Source of the DNA: Yoonia sp. R2331
GTDB lineage: Bacteria > Pseudomonadota > Alphaproteobacteria > Rhodobacterales > Rhodobacteraceae
Assembly: GCF_041103235.1 (NCBI RefSeq)
Contig: NZ_JBGCUN010000003.1
Location: 248,001-312,000, forward strand
DNA: 64,000 nucleotides
Reading direction: 5' to 3'
Each line of letters begins with the position of its first letter. Position 1 is the stretch's first letter. This document shows positions 8,649 to 18,211 of this stretch, one piece after another. The translations under genes and the position numbers were made by a program. Below the pieces are notes generated by a model, which worked only from the letters and a program-made list of their open reading frames with translations, made no database searches and had not been told where the DNA came from.

Positions 8649-9764
8649 ATGACTGCATTCGGGGGGCAAAATGCGGGTGATCCGGTCGTTTGGATCCGCT
8701 GCGAAGACAGCTCCCGTTTGCCCGCCATAGATGATCTGACGCGACGCCTTAACCATGATGGCGACGCTGTGCGGATTGTGACGACCCAGCGCAATGACCC
8801 CGCGATGTCGCATCCCAAGGGCGGGCGGGCCCTGCGCGTGTTCCTTGCCACCCACCGCCCGGTGCTTGTGATTCTGGTCGGCGGGGTAATTGATACGCAG
8901 ATCCTCTCAGCCTGCGATGCGACGCAAACTCCTGTAATTGCAGTGGAATCTCGCCCCGATACCCTGCGAGAGATGACCGGCGGCTGGTTCCGTGCCAGCG
9001 CCCGGCCTGCGTTGTCAGGCGTGGCCTCTGCCTTCGCCTCTGACGCGCGCGCGGCGGATACCCTGCGCAAACTGGGCGTGCCCTCTGGGCAGGTCCACGC
9101 CATCGGCCCCCTCGAACAAGCCGCCCGCATCCTGCCGCACAGTGACGCGGAACGTCATGAAATTGCTCAGTTTTTACGGAACAGACCGGTCTGGCTTGTC
9201 CGCGCGGCGCAGCTCTCTGACGCAGAGGTTTTGGCCGTCGCCCACCGCCACGCCAGCCGCAAATCGCATCGGCTTTTGCTGGTCGTGATTCCCGAGCGCC
9301 CGATTTTTGGCGCGGATTTTGCAAACACTTTCAGTGACATGGGCTATTTCGTTGGGCTCAGGTCGCGCGGTGATGAACCCGATGAGGCCAGCCAGATTTA
9401 CATCGCCGATCTCGACGGCGAAGACGGGCTCTGGCTGCGCCTCGCGCCCATCTGTTTCGCCGTTGGCACCCTCACCCGCGGCGCCGCACACGACCCGTTC
9501 GAAGCCGCGGCACTTGGCTCTGTCGTGATTCACGGCATGAAAACAGACCCTTACGCGGAACGCTTTCGCCGCCTGCTGCGTGCAGGAGCCAGCCTTGGGA
9601 TCGCCGATCCGGCAAAGCTTGGCCTGACGGTGGAACAACTGCTGTCGGCAGATCGCGCCGCCGAAATGGCCGTCGCCGGCTGGGAGGTGACCTCAAGCGG
9701 GGCAGAAATCAGCAACCGGTTGATTGGCCTGATCCAGGACCGCCTTGATACGGTGGGGCGCTAG
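8649..9764 (+). CDS. Kdo-transferase-like glycosyltransferase (3-deoxy-D-manno-octulosonic acid transferase family)
   Basis: A 371-aa protein resembling the WaaA/KdtA group, which adds Kdo to lipid A precursor at the inner membrane. Visible pieces are [12 protein letters not shown], the [23 protein letters not shown]... type core with [15 protein letters not shown], and a C-terminal GT-B donor-side [16 protein letters not shown]. It is shorter than canonical WaaA (about 420-430 aa), and the usual N-terminal membrane anchor is not evident, so it may be a divergent or second copy. The neighbours DUF4170 and lpxK support a lipid A or core role. The start has no strong ribosome site. Confidence 0.78.
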   Translation: MTAFGGQNAGDPVVWIRCEDSSRLPAIDDLTRRLNHDGDAVRIVTTQRNDPAMSHPKGGRALRVFLATHRPVLVILVGGVIDTQILSACDATQTPVIAVESRPDTLREMTGGWFRASARPALSGVASAFASDARAADTLRKLGVPSGQVHAIGPLEQAARILPHSDAERHEIAQFLRNRPVWLVRAAQLSDAEVLAVAHRHASRKSHRLLLVVIPERPIFGADFANTFSDMGYFVGLRSRGDEPDEASQIYIADLDGEDGLWLRLAPICFAVGTLTRGAAHDPFEAAALGSVVIHGMKTDPYAERFRRLLRAGASLGIADPAKLGLTVEQLLSADRAAEMAVAGWEVTSSGAEISNRLIGLIQDRLDTVGR

Positions 9765-9766
9765 GT

Positions 9767-10765
9767 ATGCGGCCCCCCGGCTTTTGGTCACACCCGCCCG
9801 ATCGCCCCGGCTGGCAAGCGCGGATGCTGGCACCAATTGCCGCGATATATGCGGCGGCAACGCGGCGACGTGTCGCTCAACCTTCTGAATTCAAAGCGAA
9901 TATCCCGGTCATTTGCATCGGGAACATCAATGCCGGTGGCACCGGCAAAACCCCCACCGCGATTGCTTTGGCCGAACGAATGATCGGCTGGGGCATTGAC
10001 GTCCACATGGTGTCGCGCGGGTACGGCGGCACCCTGACGGGTCCGGTGCAGGTCGACCCGAGGCGCCACGATGCGGCGGATGTCGGGGACGAACCACTGC
10101 TGCTGGCAGCCTTTGCGCCAACTTGGGTCGCCCGCGACCGCGCCGCCGGGGCACGCGCCGCACAACTGGCCGGTGCGCAGGCAATCATCATGGATGACGG
10201 CCATCAGAACCCCAAGGTGAAAAAGGACCTGAGCATTGTGATTGCCGATGCATTTCAAGGGTTTGGCAACGGTCGCGTCATTCCTGCCGGTCCCCTTCGC
10301 GAGCCCGTCCAGGCAGGCTTGGATCGCGCTGATCTGCTGCTGACCATTGGATCAGACGCCGACCAATCCCGGTTCGCCGCCGCTTGGCCCGATACCCCCC
10401 ACGACCTGCGCGGAGAGTTGGTGCCCCTTGTCACCGGCATGCCGTGGCACGACTTGCGCCTTTTGGCTTTTGCCGGGATCGGACGGCCTGAAAAGTTCTT
10501 TCAAACTTTGCGCGCGATGGGGGCGGACGTGGTCCGCAGTGAGGCGCTGGACGATCACCAGCCCTTGACCGAAGCGCTGATGACCCGGCTGGAGCTTGAG
10601 GCGAAAACCCGCGTGGCACAGCTTGTCACAACTGAAAAAGACGCCGTCCGCCTGCCCGACAGCTTTCGCGCCAAGGTACTCACCTTGCCCGTCAGATTAC
10701 AGCTTGCAGACTGGGCACCGCTCGATACCCGTTTGACTGAACTAGGCCTAAAACCAAATACTTAA
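9767..10765 (+). CDS. lpxK: Tetraacyldisaccharide 4'-kinase LpxK
   Basis: LpxK phosphorylates the 4' position of the lipid A disaccharide at the inner membrane, using ATP. The 332-aa length is normal. The P-loop is [13 protein letters not shown] starting at residue 52. The family stretches [17 protein letters not shown] and MDDGHQNP are present, with [10 protein letters not shown] near the C-terminus. The ATG is three bases after the stop of the Kdo-transferase-like gene, which suggests a single transcript. Its 3' end overlaps that of the convergent CoA-transferase gene by four bases. Confidence 0.96.
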   Translation: MRPPGFWSHPPDRPGWQARMLAPIAAIYAAATRRRVAQPSEFKANIPVICIGNINAGGTGKTPTAIALAERMIGWGIDVHMVSRGYGGTLTGPVQVDPRRHDAADVGDEPLLLAAFAPTWVARDRAAGARAAQLAGAQAIIMDDGHQNPKVKKDLSIVIADAFQGFGNGRVIPAGPLREPVQAGLDRADLLLTIGSDADQSRFAAAWPDTPHDLRGELVPLVTGMPWHDLRLLAFAGIGRPEKFFQTLRAMGADVVRSEALDDHQPLTEALMTRLELEAKTRVAQLVTTEKDAVRLPDSFRAKVLTLPVRLQLADWAPLDTRLTELGLKPNT

Positions 10766-11868
10766 CCGTCCAATAAACCTTGATCCTGCCCCAACATCGG
10801 GGCCGGGCCGCGCGGATCAGTATCACCATCCGACATGCGGATCGGTGACCGCACACCTGGAATACCACCCAGTTCCACCTGCAAACCCCGTGCCTTGATC
10901 TGCGGGTCGTCAAAGACCTCTGCCATGTTGTTGATCGGCCCGGCGGGGACACCGTGATCTTCGCAAGCAGCCAGCAAAGCGGCCTTGGTCATGGTTCGCG
11001 TGCGTTCCGTCAAAGCATCCGTCAGCGCATCACGGTCCGCCAATCGATCCGCGTTAGTCGGGTACGTGGTGGACAGCTCCGGGCAACCCAGCAAGGCACA
11101 CAGCTTGGCGAATTGCCCGTCGTTCCCCGATGCGATGATGATATGCCCGTCCGCACAGTCAAAGACTTGATAAGGCACGATATTCGGGTGCGCGTTGCCC
11201 AGCATCGCGGGCGCGTCACCGGTGGCGAGGTAATTCATCGCCTGATTGGCCATCACGGCGGTCGCCACATCAAGCAACGCCAAATCGATATGCTGGCCGC
11301 GCCCCGTCGTCTGACGCTGATGCACGGCGGCCAGAATGGCGGTGCTGGCATACATGCCGGTGAAAATATCAGTGACTGCAACGCCCACCTTTTGCGGCTG
11401 GCCAGCAGGGTCGCCGGTCACCGACATCAAGCCTGACATGCCTTGTATGATGTAGTCGTACCCCGCCCGGTTGGCATAGGGGCCATCCTGCCCAAACCCG
11501 GTGATGCTACAATAGATCAGACGCGGGTTCAGCTCTGACAAATTGGCATAATCAAGCCCGTATTTGGCAAGCCCTCCGACCTTGAAATTCTCGATCAGGA
11601 TGTCAGCGTCGGCCACCAATTCGCGGATCTGCGCCTGCCCCTCTGCGTTACGAAAATCCACAATGACAGAGGCTTTGCCCCGGTTACAGCCATGAAAATA
11701 GGCCGCATCATCGCCGATGAAGGGTGGGCCCCATTGGCGGGTGTCGTCGCCTGCGGGGGCTTCGACCTTGACCACCTCTGCCCCTAGATCAGCAAGTGTC
11801 TGACCGGCCCAGGGTCCAGCCAGAATACGTGCCATTTCAATGACCTTGAGGCCCGCGAGGGGCTGCAT
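10762..11868 (-). CDS. CaiB/BaiF family (class III) CoA-transferase
   Basis: A 368-aa protein of the family III CoA-transferases, which move CoA between acids such as formyl/oxalyl, carnitine or succinyl pairs. The N-terminal [28 protein letters not shown]-type region (written here only in part), [19 protein letters not shown] and the Asp at about 200 in HIDLALLD (probable catalytic residue) fit the family. The substrate cannot be told from sequence. The ATG overlaps the stop of the DsbA-like gene (TGATG), so the two are translationally coupled, although no functional link is known. Confidence 0.92.
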   Translation of the reverse strand: MQPLAGLKVIEMARILAGPWAGQTLADLGAEVVKVEAPAGDDTRQWGPPFIGDDAAYFHGCNRGKASVIVDFRNAEGQAQIRELVADADILIENFKVGGLAKYGLDYANLSELNPRLIYCSITGFGQDGPYANRAGYDYIIQGMSGLMSVTGDPAGQPQKVGVAVTDIFTGMYASTAILAAVHQRQTTGRGQHIDLALLDVATAVMANQAMNYLATGDAPAMLGNAHPNIVPYQVFDCADGHIIIASGNDGQFAKLCALLGCPELSTTYPTNADRLADRDALTDALTERTRTMTKAALLAACEDHGVPAGPINNMAEVFDDPQIKARGLQVELGGIPGVRSPIRMSDGDTDPRGPAPMLGQDQGLLDG

Positions 11869-12542
11869 CAGCCCGCGATCTTGTCGTCCAGCAGTGCCGA
11901 GAAATCAGCATAGGACATGTTGGAGTATTTGGTGCCGTCGATCACGAAAGACGGGGTGGAATTGATCCCGTCACGCTCTTGGTTTTCCTGGAACCAGGTC
12001 ACAAGGCTTTGCGCCATGTCAGCGTCCTGCATACAGGCATCAAGTGTCGCGTCATCAAGACCGGCAATCTTGCCAATTTTCTTCAGCTCTTCAACGATCT
12101 GCGCAGGGTCGCCACTGGCGGTCCATTCGCGCTGCTTTTCATAGATCATGTCCGAGATACCGAAGAACCGGTTGGTATCCCCACCACAACGCGCAATCAT
12201 CGAGGCCCACAGGCCGAAACGATCAAAATAGACTTCACGGTAGACGAATTTGATCTTGCCGGTGTCGATATAGTCGGACTTGAGCTGCTTGAAGGCCCCT
12301 GCGTGGAAACTCGCGCAATGTGGGCAGGTGTAGCTGGCGTATTCGATGACTTCGACTGCTGCGTTTTCATCGCCCAGCACCATGTCGGTGATCATGGATG
12401 TATCCGCTGACGCCTCTTGCGCGTTTGCCATGCCCACCAGCAGTTCAGACGGCTGACCCGCGCCCCGGCCATTCTGAACGACCCAAGCGGCACCAAGGCC
12501 CACTGCGACGGCACCGCCGCCAATGAAAAGTCTGCGATCCAT
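11868..12542 (-). CDS. DsbA family thiol:disulfide oxidoreductase
   Basis: A 224-aa envelope protein. The N-terminus starts MDRRLFIGGG and continues into a hydrophobic stretch, a Tat-like signal or membrane anchor. The thioredoxin-like domain carries the active site CPHC at 73-76 in YTCPHCASFH, as in DsbA-type oxidases or DsbG/BdbD-like proteins, and the cis-Pro region near STPSFVIDG. It probably introduces or shuffles disulfides in periplasmic proteins. AGAGG lies upstream of the ATG. It sits between the DUF721 gene (16 bases upstream) and the coupled CoA-transferase gene. Confidence 0.93.
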   Translation of the reverse strand: MDRRLFIGGGAVAVGLGAAWVVQNGRGAGQPSELLVGMANAQEASADTSMITDMVLGDENAAVEVIEYASYTCPHCASFHAGAFKQLKSDYIDTGKIKFVYREVYFDRFGLWASMIARCGGDTNRFFGISDMIYEKQREWTASGDPAQIVEELKKIGKIAGLDDATLDACMQDADMAQSLVTWFQENQERDGINSTPSFVIDGTKYSNMSYADFSALLDDKIAG

Positions 12543-12558
12543 GAAATACCTCTAAGGT

Positions 12559-13074
12559 TTACGTTTTGCGTTTGGATAGAACATTTGTCGCCAGCGCCTC
12601 AAGCGCAGAGCGCAGATCATCGCTGGCGATGTCCCTTGATACTTTCGCCGCCTCGGCCCGGATGGCCGGGTCTGGTGCGGCGGGCGCTGCAGGTTTGTGC
12701 TGAAACGCGACGCGGCCATCGGCAAAGCCGGTGGGTGCGGTCTGAGTGATCCGCAACCGGGAAATGGCGCGGTAGCCATAGCAGGCGTTCACCTTGTCGC
12801 GGATCTGTTCCTTTTGCATCTCTAGCATCGGCGCCATCGACCCGGTGGTCAGCAACGTCAGCGTCGCACCCATGCCGCCCTTGCCATAGGACACATTCAC
12901 CGGGCGAGCCATGTCGGCCACTTGTTGGCCCACGATCTCGGCCCAATGGGTCAGCAGTCGGGTCTGGGCAAAGCCACGTTCTTCGCTGGCATGGCGTACG
13001 CGGGACTGGACCAGCGTGGCGGCACGGGCAAAGCCCCGGCCCCGTTTGGGATATGAAGCTGGCTGTTTCATCAT
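12559..13074 (-). CDS. DUF721/DciA-like protein
   Basis: A 171-aa protein matching the DUF721 (DciA-like) family. It has a basic N-terminus (KRGRGFARAATLVQSRVRH), then LLTHWAEIVGQQVADMARPVNVSYG and a short KH-like fold, then a poorly conserved tail. DciA in many bacteria works with the replicative helicase DnaB and is thought to help load it. That role is taken from the family, not seen here. Start codons ATGATG are adjacent at 13074 and 13071. It is divergent from mutY and the first gene of the dciA-dsbA-CoA-transferase run. Confidence 0.85.
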   Translation of the reverse strand: MMKQPASYPKRGRGFARAATLVQSRVRHASEERGFAQTRLLTHWAEIVGQQVADMARPVNVSYGKGGMGATLTLLTTGSMAPMLEMQKEQIRDKVNACYGYRAISRLRITQTAPTGFADGRVAFQHKPAAPAAPDPAIRAEAAKVSRDIASDDLRSALEALATNVLSKRKT

Positions 13075-13138
13075 TCCGGTCTAATCTATGTCGAAACACG
13101 CGCCAAGACACCGGCGCGAAAGAAACAGGGGATAACTT

Positions 13139-14191
13139 GTGCGTGACCGGGCAGGTGAATTGCTGGAATGGTATGATGTGCATGCCCGCGTCATGCCGTG
13201 GCGCGTCGGTCCGACTGCACGCAAGGCAGGTGCCCGGCCTGATCCCTATGGCGTCTGGCTGTCAGAGATCATGTTGCAGCAAACCACCGTCGCCGCGGTG
13301 CGCGACTATTGGCGCAAGTTCATGGCCACTTGGCCCACGGTCCAGGACCTTGCCGCTGCGGAAGATGCCGATGTCATGGCCGCATGGGCGGGTCTTGGCT
13401 ACTACGCGCGGGCACGGAACCTGCTTAAGTGCGCAAGGGCGGTGGTGGCGGATCACGGCGGCGTCTTTCCACAGGACCGGGTCACACTGCTGACCCTGCC
13501 CGGCATCGGCCCCTACACCGCCAGTGCGGTGGCCGCGATCGCCTTTGACCAGCCCGAAACGGTGCTGGATGGCAATGTGGAACGGGTGATGGCGCGGCTG
13601 CACAATGTGCATGATCCATTACCGGGGTCTAAGCCGCATCTGATGACCCTGGCAGAGGCCGTGACCCCCAGAACCCGCGCCGGTGATTACGCGCAGGCGG
13701 TGATGGACCTTGGGGCCACGATCTGCACCCCCAAAAACCCCGCCTGCGGCATTTGCCCGTGGCGCGCAGACTGTGCGGCGCGGATCGCAGGCGTGGCGGC
13801 AGAACTGCCCAAGAAAACACCCAAGAAAAAGACGCCAACCCGCCATGGGATCGCTTATGTTGCGCGTCGCCGGGACGGCGCGTGGTTGCTGGAAACACGG
13901 CCCGAAAAAGGGCTGTTGGGCGGGATGCTGGGCTGGCCGGGGTCCGATTGGTCGGATGCGCCGACGCCGCACCCCCCGCTGGATGCGCCTTGGCAGGAAC
14001 TGGGCGCAACTGCCCGCCACACCTTCACCCATTTCCATCTGGAATTGCGGATCATGATTGCAACGGTTGATGACCTCGCCACACCCCATCGGGGCGTATT
14101 CATCGACAATACACAGTTTTCGCCCACATCATTGCCAACAGTGATGCGCAAGGTGTTCGATTTGGCCGCAGCGACGCTACGCCACGATTGA
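13139..14191 (+). CDS. mutY: A/G-specific adenine glycosylase MutY
   Basis: MutY removes adenine mispaired with 8-oxoguanine. The 350-aa protein has the catalytic Glu in SEIMLQQTT (43) and a helix-hairpin-helix LPGIGPYTASAVA (120-132). The catalytic Asp in VLDGNVERV is at 144, and the 4Fe-4S cysteines are at 196, 203, 206 and 212. A C-terminal MutT-like domain for 8-oxoG recognition follows from about 235. The start is GTG at 13139, with AGGGG about ten bases before. It is divergent from the dciA-like gene and leads into alkB. Confidence 0.95.
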   Translation: MRDRAGELLEWYDVHARVMPWRVGPTARKAGARPDPYGVWLSEIMLQQTTVAAVRDYWRKFMATWPTVQDLAAAEDADVMAAWAGLGYYARARNLLKCARAVVADHGGVFPQDRVTLLTLPGIGPYTASAVAAIAFDQPETVLDGNVERVMARLHNVHDPLPGSKPHLMTLAEAVTPRTRAGDYAQAVMDLGATICTPKNPACGICPWRADCAARIAGVAAELPKKTPKKKTPTRHGIAYVARRRDGAWLLETRPEKGLLGGMLGWPGSDWSDAPTPHPPLDAPWQELGATARHTFTHFHLELRIMIATVDDLATPHRGVFIDNTQFSPTSLPTVMRKVFDLAAATLRHD

Positions 14192-14241
14192 GCGTGCGCG
14201 CGCGGGCGGCTAACATCGGCGCGAGCATGAAAGAGGCTGAC

Positions 14242-15384
14242 ATGACCGCCACCGCCGACACACCTGACGCGCGCCGCCTGCCTGCAGTCCTGCCCTTTTG
14301 GCTGGCGCTTGGGCTGATCCCGCTGGCATGGATTGCAGCCATTTATGGCGGCTGGGCCTTGCTGCTGTTGCCGCTGGCAACGTGGTATCTGTTTTCGATC
14401 CTCGATCTGTTCATCGGGTTGAACACCGACAACGCCGACCCTGACACAGATGACGCGGCCTTGTTCTGGTACAAGGCGATCACGATTATCTGGGCGCCGC
14501 TCCAGCTTGTGACGATCTTTGGTCTGCTGATCTATGTCACCCAGACCGACCACCTTGCCGCATGGGAGGAATGGGCGCTCTTTGCCGGGGCCGGTGTGAT
14601 CTCTGGCACGGTGGGGATCAATTTCAGCCATGAATTGATGCACCAAAAGCCAAAGCTGGAACGCTGGATGGCCGACATTTTGCTTGCTGCCGTGCTGTAT
14701 TCGCATTTCCGGTCCGAGCATCTGCTGGTGCACCACCGCTATGTCGGCACCCCGCGTGATCCCGTAACGGCGCGCTATGGTGAAGGATTCTGGCGGTTTT
14801 TTCCCCGCGTCCTGCGCGCGTGCTATGTCTCGGCCTTCAATGCTGAAAAGGCGATGCTGGCGCGCAAAAACCTGCCGTGGACGCACCTGAGCAATCCGTT
14901 CTGGCGCTATTGGGGCTTGCAGGCAATTTTCCTGATCGCTGCCATCTGGATTGGCGGGCTTTGGGGGCTGTTCCTTTTTGGCACGCAAGCCGTCTGGGCC
15001 TTTTTCCAGCTTGAGTTGACGAATTACATCGAACACTACGGCCTGACCCGCAAATATCTGGGCGACGGCAAGTATGAACATGTCCTGCCCCGGCATTCGT
15101 GGAATTCCGCGCAGCGCGCGTCAAACTGGCTGCTGATCAATTTGCAGCGCCACTCCGATCACCACTACAAACCCGATCGGCGGTTTCCGCTTTTGCAGAA
15201 CTACACGCAGCAAGACGCACCGCAATTGCCCTATGGCTATCCCGTGATGACCCTTGCGGCCCTTTCGCCGCGTCTGTGGCGCAAGATCATGAACCCAAAG
15301 GTGCAGAACTGGCGGGCGCAGTATTACCCCGACATCACCGACTGGACGCCCTACAAAGACGCTACGAATCCGCCGCCCCGCTAG
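14242..15384 (+). CDS. alkB: Alkane 1-monooxygenase (AlkB-type membrane diiron hydroxylase)
   Basis: A 380-aa integral membrane enzyme that hydroxylates the terminal carbon of medium-chain alkanes, with electrons from rubredoxin. The histidine boxes are intact: HELMH at 130-134, EHLLVHHRY at about 159-167, NYIEHYG at 261-267 and LQRHSDHHYKP at 301-311. Hydrophobic helices lie between about 18 and 125 and again at 222-258. The ATG at 14242 has AGAGG at ideal spacing; the 18 in-frame residues upstream overlap the mutY end and are unlikely. No rubredoxin or reductase gene is nearby. It is convergent with the methyltransferase gene, overlapping it by four bases. Confidence 0.92.
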   Translation: MTATADTPDARRLPAVLPFWLALGLIPLAWIAAIYGGWALLLLPLATWYLFSILDLFIGLNTDNADPDTDDAALFWYKAITIIWAPLQLVTIFGLLIYVTQTDHLAAWEEWALFAGAGVISGTVGINFSHELMHQKPKLERWMADILLAAVLYSHFRSEHLLVHHRYVGTPRDPVTARYGEGFWRFFPRVLRACYVSAFNAEKAMLARKNLPWTHLSNPFWRYWGLQAIFLIAAIWIGGLWGLFLFGTQAVWAFFQLELTNYIEHYGLTRKYLGDGKYEHVLPRHSWNSAQRASNWLLINLQRHSDHHYKPDRRFPLLQNYTQQDAPQLPYGYPVMTLAALSPRLWRKIMNPKVQNWRAQYYPDITDWTPYKDATNPPPR

Positions 15385-16445
15385 GGCGCGGGTTCAAAAC
15401 CGCGCGCGCGAGACGCGGACAGAATCGGCTGCCAGAACCCCATCTCTGCTGCCTCGTGCGGGTCATCAAGGCCCGGATCCGGCCCTATTGCTGTGGCGGC
15501 ATCATGCAGGGCCGCCGCCGCTGCCGGGGTGCTGTGGGCCAGGTAGATGGTGTCGAGCAGCGTCGTTGCCTGATCTTCAGGCCGTTGGCCCAGCGAGTAA
15601 TTCAAAGGTGCGGCAATAATCGTGCCGGGGCGGGCCTGATCCAGGATCTGCCCTTCCAGCTGAACCTGCAGCGCACGATCCTTGATCGGGCGGTACATGT
15701 AGATCACGTCATAGCTGGCGAAATCAGTGAATTTCAGCGCGTCACCCTGCATGATCCGACAGCCCGGTGCGCCGACCCGACCCAGCCAGTCCCGCGCATG
15801 GGTCACGTAACCCGCATCATACTCCAGCCCGTCGCAAACCTCAAAAAACGATGAGGCAACAAAGACCTTGGTGCCGCCGCCGCAGCCCACATCAATGAAC
15901 CGCACAGGGCGCGGCAGGCCTTGGGCGCGCGTGATCCGGTAAATCGCGGACATCAGATTGACAAAGTAGTCGCCCGTCAGCCCGATGTCGCGATGGTTCA
16001 AGTCTGGCACCCGGTCATGGTCCTCTGCCAGCGGATTGGCAAGCGTGAAGAGCGCGCGCATCATGTTGTGCAAATAGCCGTCCTCGCGCCCGCGCCGGCG
16101 ATTGTTCGTCTCAGTGATCAGCGGCGCGTGAAACGGCTGAACCTGCCGCGCAACTAGCGCGCCGATCCGGTCCCATTGCTTGGCGCGGATCGGCCCAAGC
16201 CGCTGAAAGCCGCGCCGCCGTTCAGCCATCGCTGCATCGGCCAGCGCGTAGTCATCCGCACCGCGACGGATGGCGCGGACCAATTCGGCATAGGGCCATG
16301 CCTGCGCTGCGATCTGTGACCAAAGTGCGGTGATGTCATCAGCGCGGCCTGGATGATCCGGTGCTGCAATCGCTGCGGCCAACCGGGTTGTCAGGGCGTG
16401 CAACCCTGCCTCCACTTCGGTCAGTTGGCGCACCGGATTGTCCAT
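15381..16445 (-). CDS. SAM-dependent methyltransferase-like protein
   Basis: A 354-aa protein. Its second half has a Rossmann methyltransferase motif I, FIDVGCGGGTK at 183-193, then an acidic motif II region (GLEYD) and MQGDALKFTDFASYDVIYMYRP. The N-terminal 180 residues are helical and rich in Ala and Arg, with no domain I recognise. The substrate is unknown. The start at 16445 lies 11 bases after the stop of the oxidoreductase gene; a start at 16502 would overlap that gene. It ends in a four-base overlap with alkB on the other strand. Confidence 0.8.
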   Translation of the reverse strand: MDNPVRQLTEVEAGLHALTTRLAAAIAAPDHPGRADDITALWSQIAAQAWPYAELVRAIRRGADDYALADAAMAERRRGFQRLGPIRAKQWDRIGALVARQVQPFHAPLITETNNRRRGREDGYLHNMMRALFTLANPLAEDHDRVPDLNHRDIGLTGDYFVNLMSAIYRITRAQGLPRPVRFIDVGCGGGTKVFVASSFFEVCDGLEYDAGYVTHARDWLGRVGAPGCRIMQGDALKFTDFASYDVIYMYRPIKDRALQVQLEGQILDQARPGTIIAAPLNYSLGQRPEDQATTLLDTIYLAHSTPAAAAALHDAATAIGPDPGLDDPHEAAEMGFWQPILSASRARGFEPAP

Positions 16446-16455
16446 CAGCAGGCCA

Positions 16456-17484
16456 TCAGGGGTCGGGCCCCACTCGCACCAGTTGCTTGCCGAAATTGCC
16501 ACCGTTCAACAGCGAAAGGAAGGCATTCGGCGCGTTTTCCAGCCCCTCAGCCACGGTTTCGCGGAACCGGATGCGCCCGTCAGCCACCATCGGCGCCACC
16601 TCTTTCAGGAACGCGGGGTAGCGGTCGAAGTGATCAAAGATGATAAATCCCTGCACCCGCAATCGGCGGGTCAGGATATTGCGCCAGACCATCGGCAAAG
16701 GGGCGGCGTCTGCGATGCCCTTCCCAGAATACCACGCGATCATGCCACAAAGCGCGATCCGCCCCTGCGTGTTCATCCGTGTCAGCACCGCCTCTGTGGT
16801 CTTGCCGCCCACGTTTTCAAAGTAGCAATCAACACCCTTAGGCGCTGCCTCTTTCAGCGCCGCCGCCAGCGATTTCACGTCATGCGCACGGTGGTCAAGG
16901 CAGGCGTCAAGGCCAAGTTCGTCGACCGCATAGGCACATTTTTTAGCGCCGCCCGCCACGCCAATCACCCGACAACCGCGCGCCTTGCCCAATTGCGCGG
17001 CCAGCGACCCCACCGCACCCGTGGCCGCAGAGACGACGACTGTTTCGCCCGGTTGTGCGGCCAGAATATCGGTCAGCCCCACATAGGCCGTGATCCCCGG
17101 CATCCCCAGCACACCCAGCGCCGTTGAAATCGGGGCAAGGGCCGGGTCCACACGGCGAATGCCCACCCCATCGCTTAGCGCATGTGTGGCCCAGCCGAAC
17201 TGCCCGGTGACGATGGTGCCGGTCGGGAATTCAGGATGCGCGCTAGCCACCACCTCGCCCACGGCGCCGCCTTCCATCACGCCACCAATGGCGACCGGAT
17301 CAGCATAGGATTTCGCGTCGTCCATACGCCCGCGCATATAGGGATCAAGCGACAGCCAGATGTTGCGCACCAGAAACTGCCCCTCTGCCGGATCGGACAA
17401 CGACAGATCGGTCAGTTGAAAATTCTCTGGCACAGGCTGCCCCTGTGGGCGACTGGCAAGGGTGATGGCACGGGCGTTGGTCAT
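16456..17484 (-). CDS. NADP-dependent MDR-family oxidoreductase (CurA/leukotriene B4 dehydrogenase type)
   Basis: A 342-aa zinc-independent medium-chain reductase that likely reduces the C=C bond of enones or quinone-like compounds with NADPH. Signatures are LSLDPYMRGRM near the N-terminus, the nucleotide-binding VVSAATGAVGSLAAQLGKARG, and a C-terminal FIIFDHF and VAEGLENAPNAFLSLLNGGNFGKQ typical of the CurA/YncB group. GGGGGA lies six bases before the ATG at 17484. It is downstream of tetR and the bicupin on the same strand, so a role in coping with reactive electrophiles under TetR control is plausible. Confidence 0.93.
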   Translation of the reverse strand: MTNARAITLASRPQGQPVPENFQLTDLSLSDPAEGQFLVRNIWLSLDPYMRGRMDDAKSYADPVAIGGVMEGGAVGEVVASAHPEFPTGTIVTGQFGWATHALSDGVGIRRVDPALAPISTALGVLGMPGITAYVGLTDILAAQPGETVVVSAATGAVGSLAAQLGKARGCRVIGVAGGAKKCAYAVDELGLDACLDHRAHDVKSLAAALKEAAPKGVDCYFENVGGKTTEAVLTRMNTQGRIALCGMIAWYSGKGIADAAPLPMVWRNILTRRLRVQGFIIFDHFDRYPAFLKEVAPMVADGRIRFRETVAEGLENAPNAFLSLLNGGNFGKQLVRVGPDP

Positions 17485-17521
17485 GGTGTCCCCCAAATGG
17501 TTCACCGTGACCTTAGCGGTT

Positions 17522-18211
17522 TCACGCCGGGATTGAAGCGGCCACCGACGTTGTCTGCGGCAGATGCCCGGTTTTGACGTAGATCAGACACCCGTCATCC
17601 GACCACGGGTGATGTTGCGACAGATGCGGGCTGCGGATCCAGGACCCTGCTGGATAATCGCCATGCTCGTCCTGGAACGTGCCTTCGATGACGAAGATCT
17701 CCTCCCCGCCCCAATGCTGATGCGCGGCAAATTTGGTTCCCGGCGCCCAGCGCACAAGCGCCACGTTTTCAGAGGCCGCCGCGTGCAGCGGCAGCACGCT
17801 TAACCCCTCGGCCACGCCGGGGCGAAAAGTGGCCGTGCGGGTGTCGATATGGAATTGCGCCGTGTCATCCGCATCAAACTGATGCAGTTTGACAAGGATC
17901 GTGGCCCCGGTCGGCCCAATGTGCGGCGTGTGATGCGTACCGATGGGATTGCGGACATAGGTGCCCGCCGGATAGTCGCGATGTTCGTCGCTGAAGACGC
18001 CGTCCAGCACCAGAAACTCTTCACCGCCACCATGGGTATGCGCGTCAAAGCTGGTGTTGGGCGCAAAGCGCACAATCGTTGTGGCGCGGGCGACTTCATC
18101 CCCGATCCGGTCCAACATCATACGTTCCACCCCGGCTGCGGGCGACGCGACCCAATCGTAATCCTCGGGCCGGACCACAACACGCTGTGCGAAATCTGCG
18201 TTTAATTTCAT
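17522..18211 (-). CDS. ChrR-like bicupin domain protein
   Basis: A 229-aa soluble protein with two cupin repeats. The first holds HTHGGGEEFLVLDGVFSDEH (about 58-77) and the second HQHWGGEEIFVIEGTFQDEH (about 163-182); both are followed by DYPAG and a further His. Cupin metal ligands (HxH, E, H) are therefore present in both. It resembles the ChrR cupin domain but lacks an anti-sigma zinc domain, so an enzymatic or binding role is more likely. Its ATG overlaps the tetR stop by four bases. Confidence 0.9.
   Translation of the reverse strand: MKLNADFAQRVVVRPEDYDWVASPAAGVERMMLDRIGDEVARATTIVRFAPNTSFDAHTHGGGEEFLVLDGVFSDEHRDYPAGTYVRNPIGTHHTPHIGPTGATILVKLHQFDADDTAQFHIDTRTATFRPGVAEGLSVLPLHAAASENVALVRWAPGTKFAAHQHWGGEEIFVIEGTFQDEHGDYPAGSWIRSPHLSQHHPWSDDGCLIYVKTGHLPQTTSVAASIPA

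Noticed and set aside
17522-18211. ChrR anti-sigma factor
   Set aside because: The N-terminal zinc-binding anti-sigma domain is missing and no sigma factor gene is adjacent; only the cupin resemblance stands.
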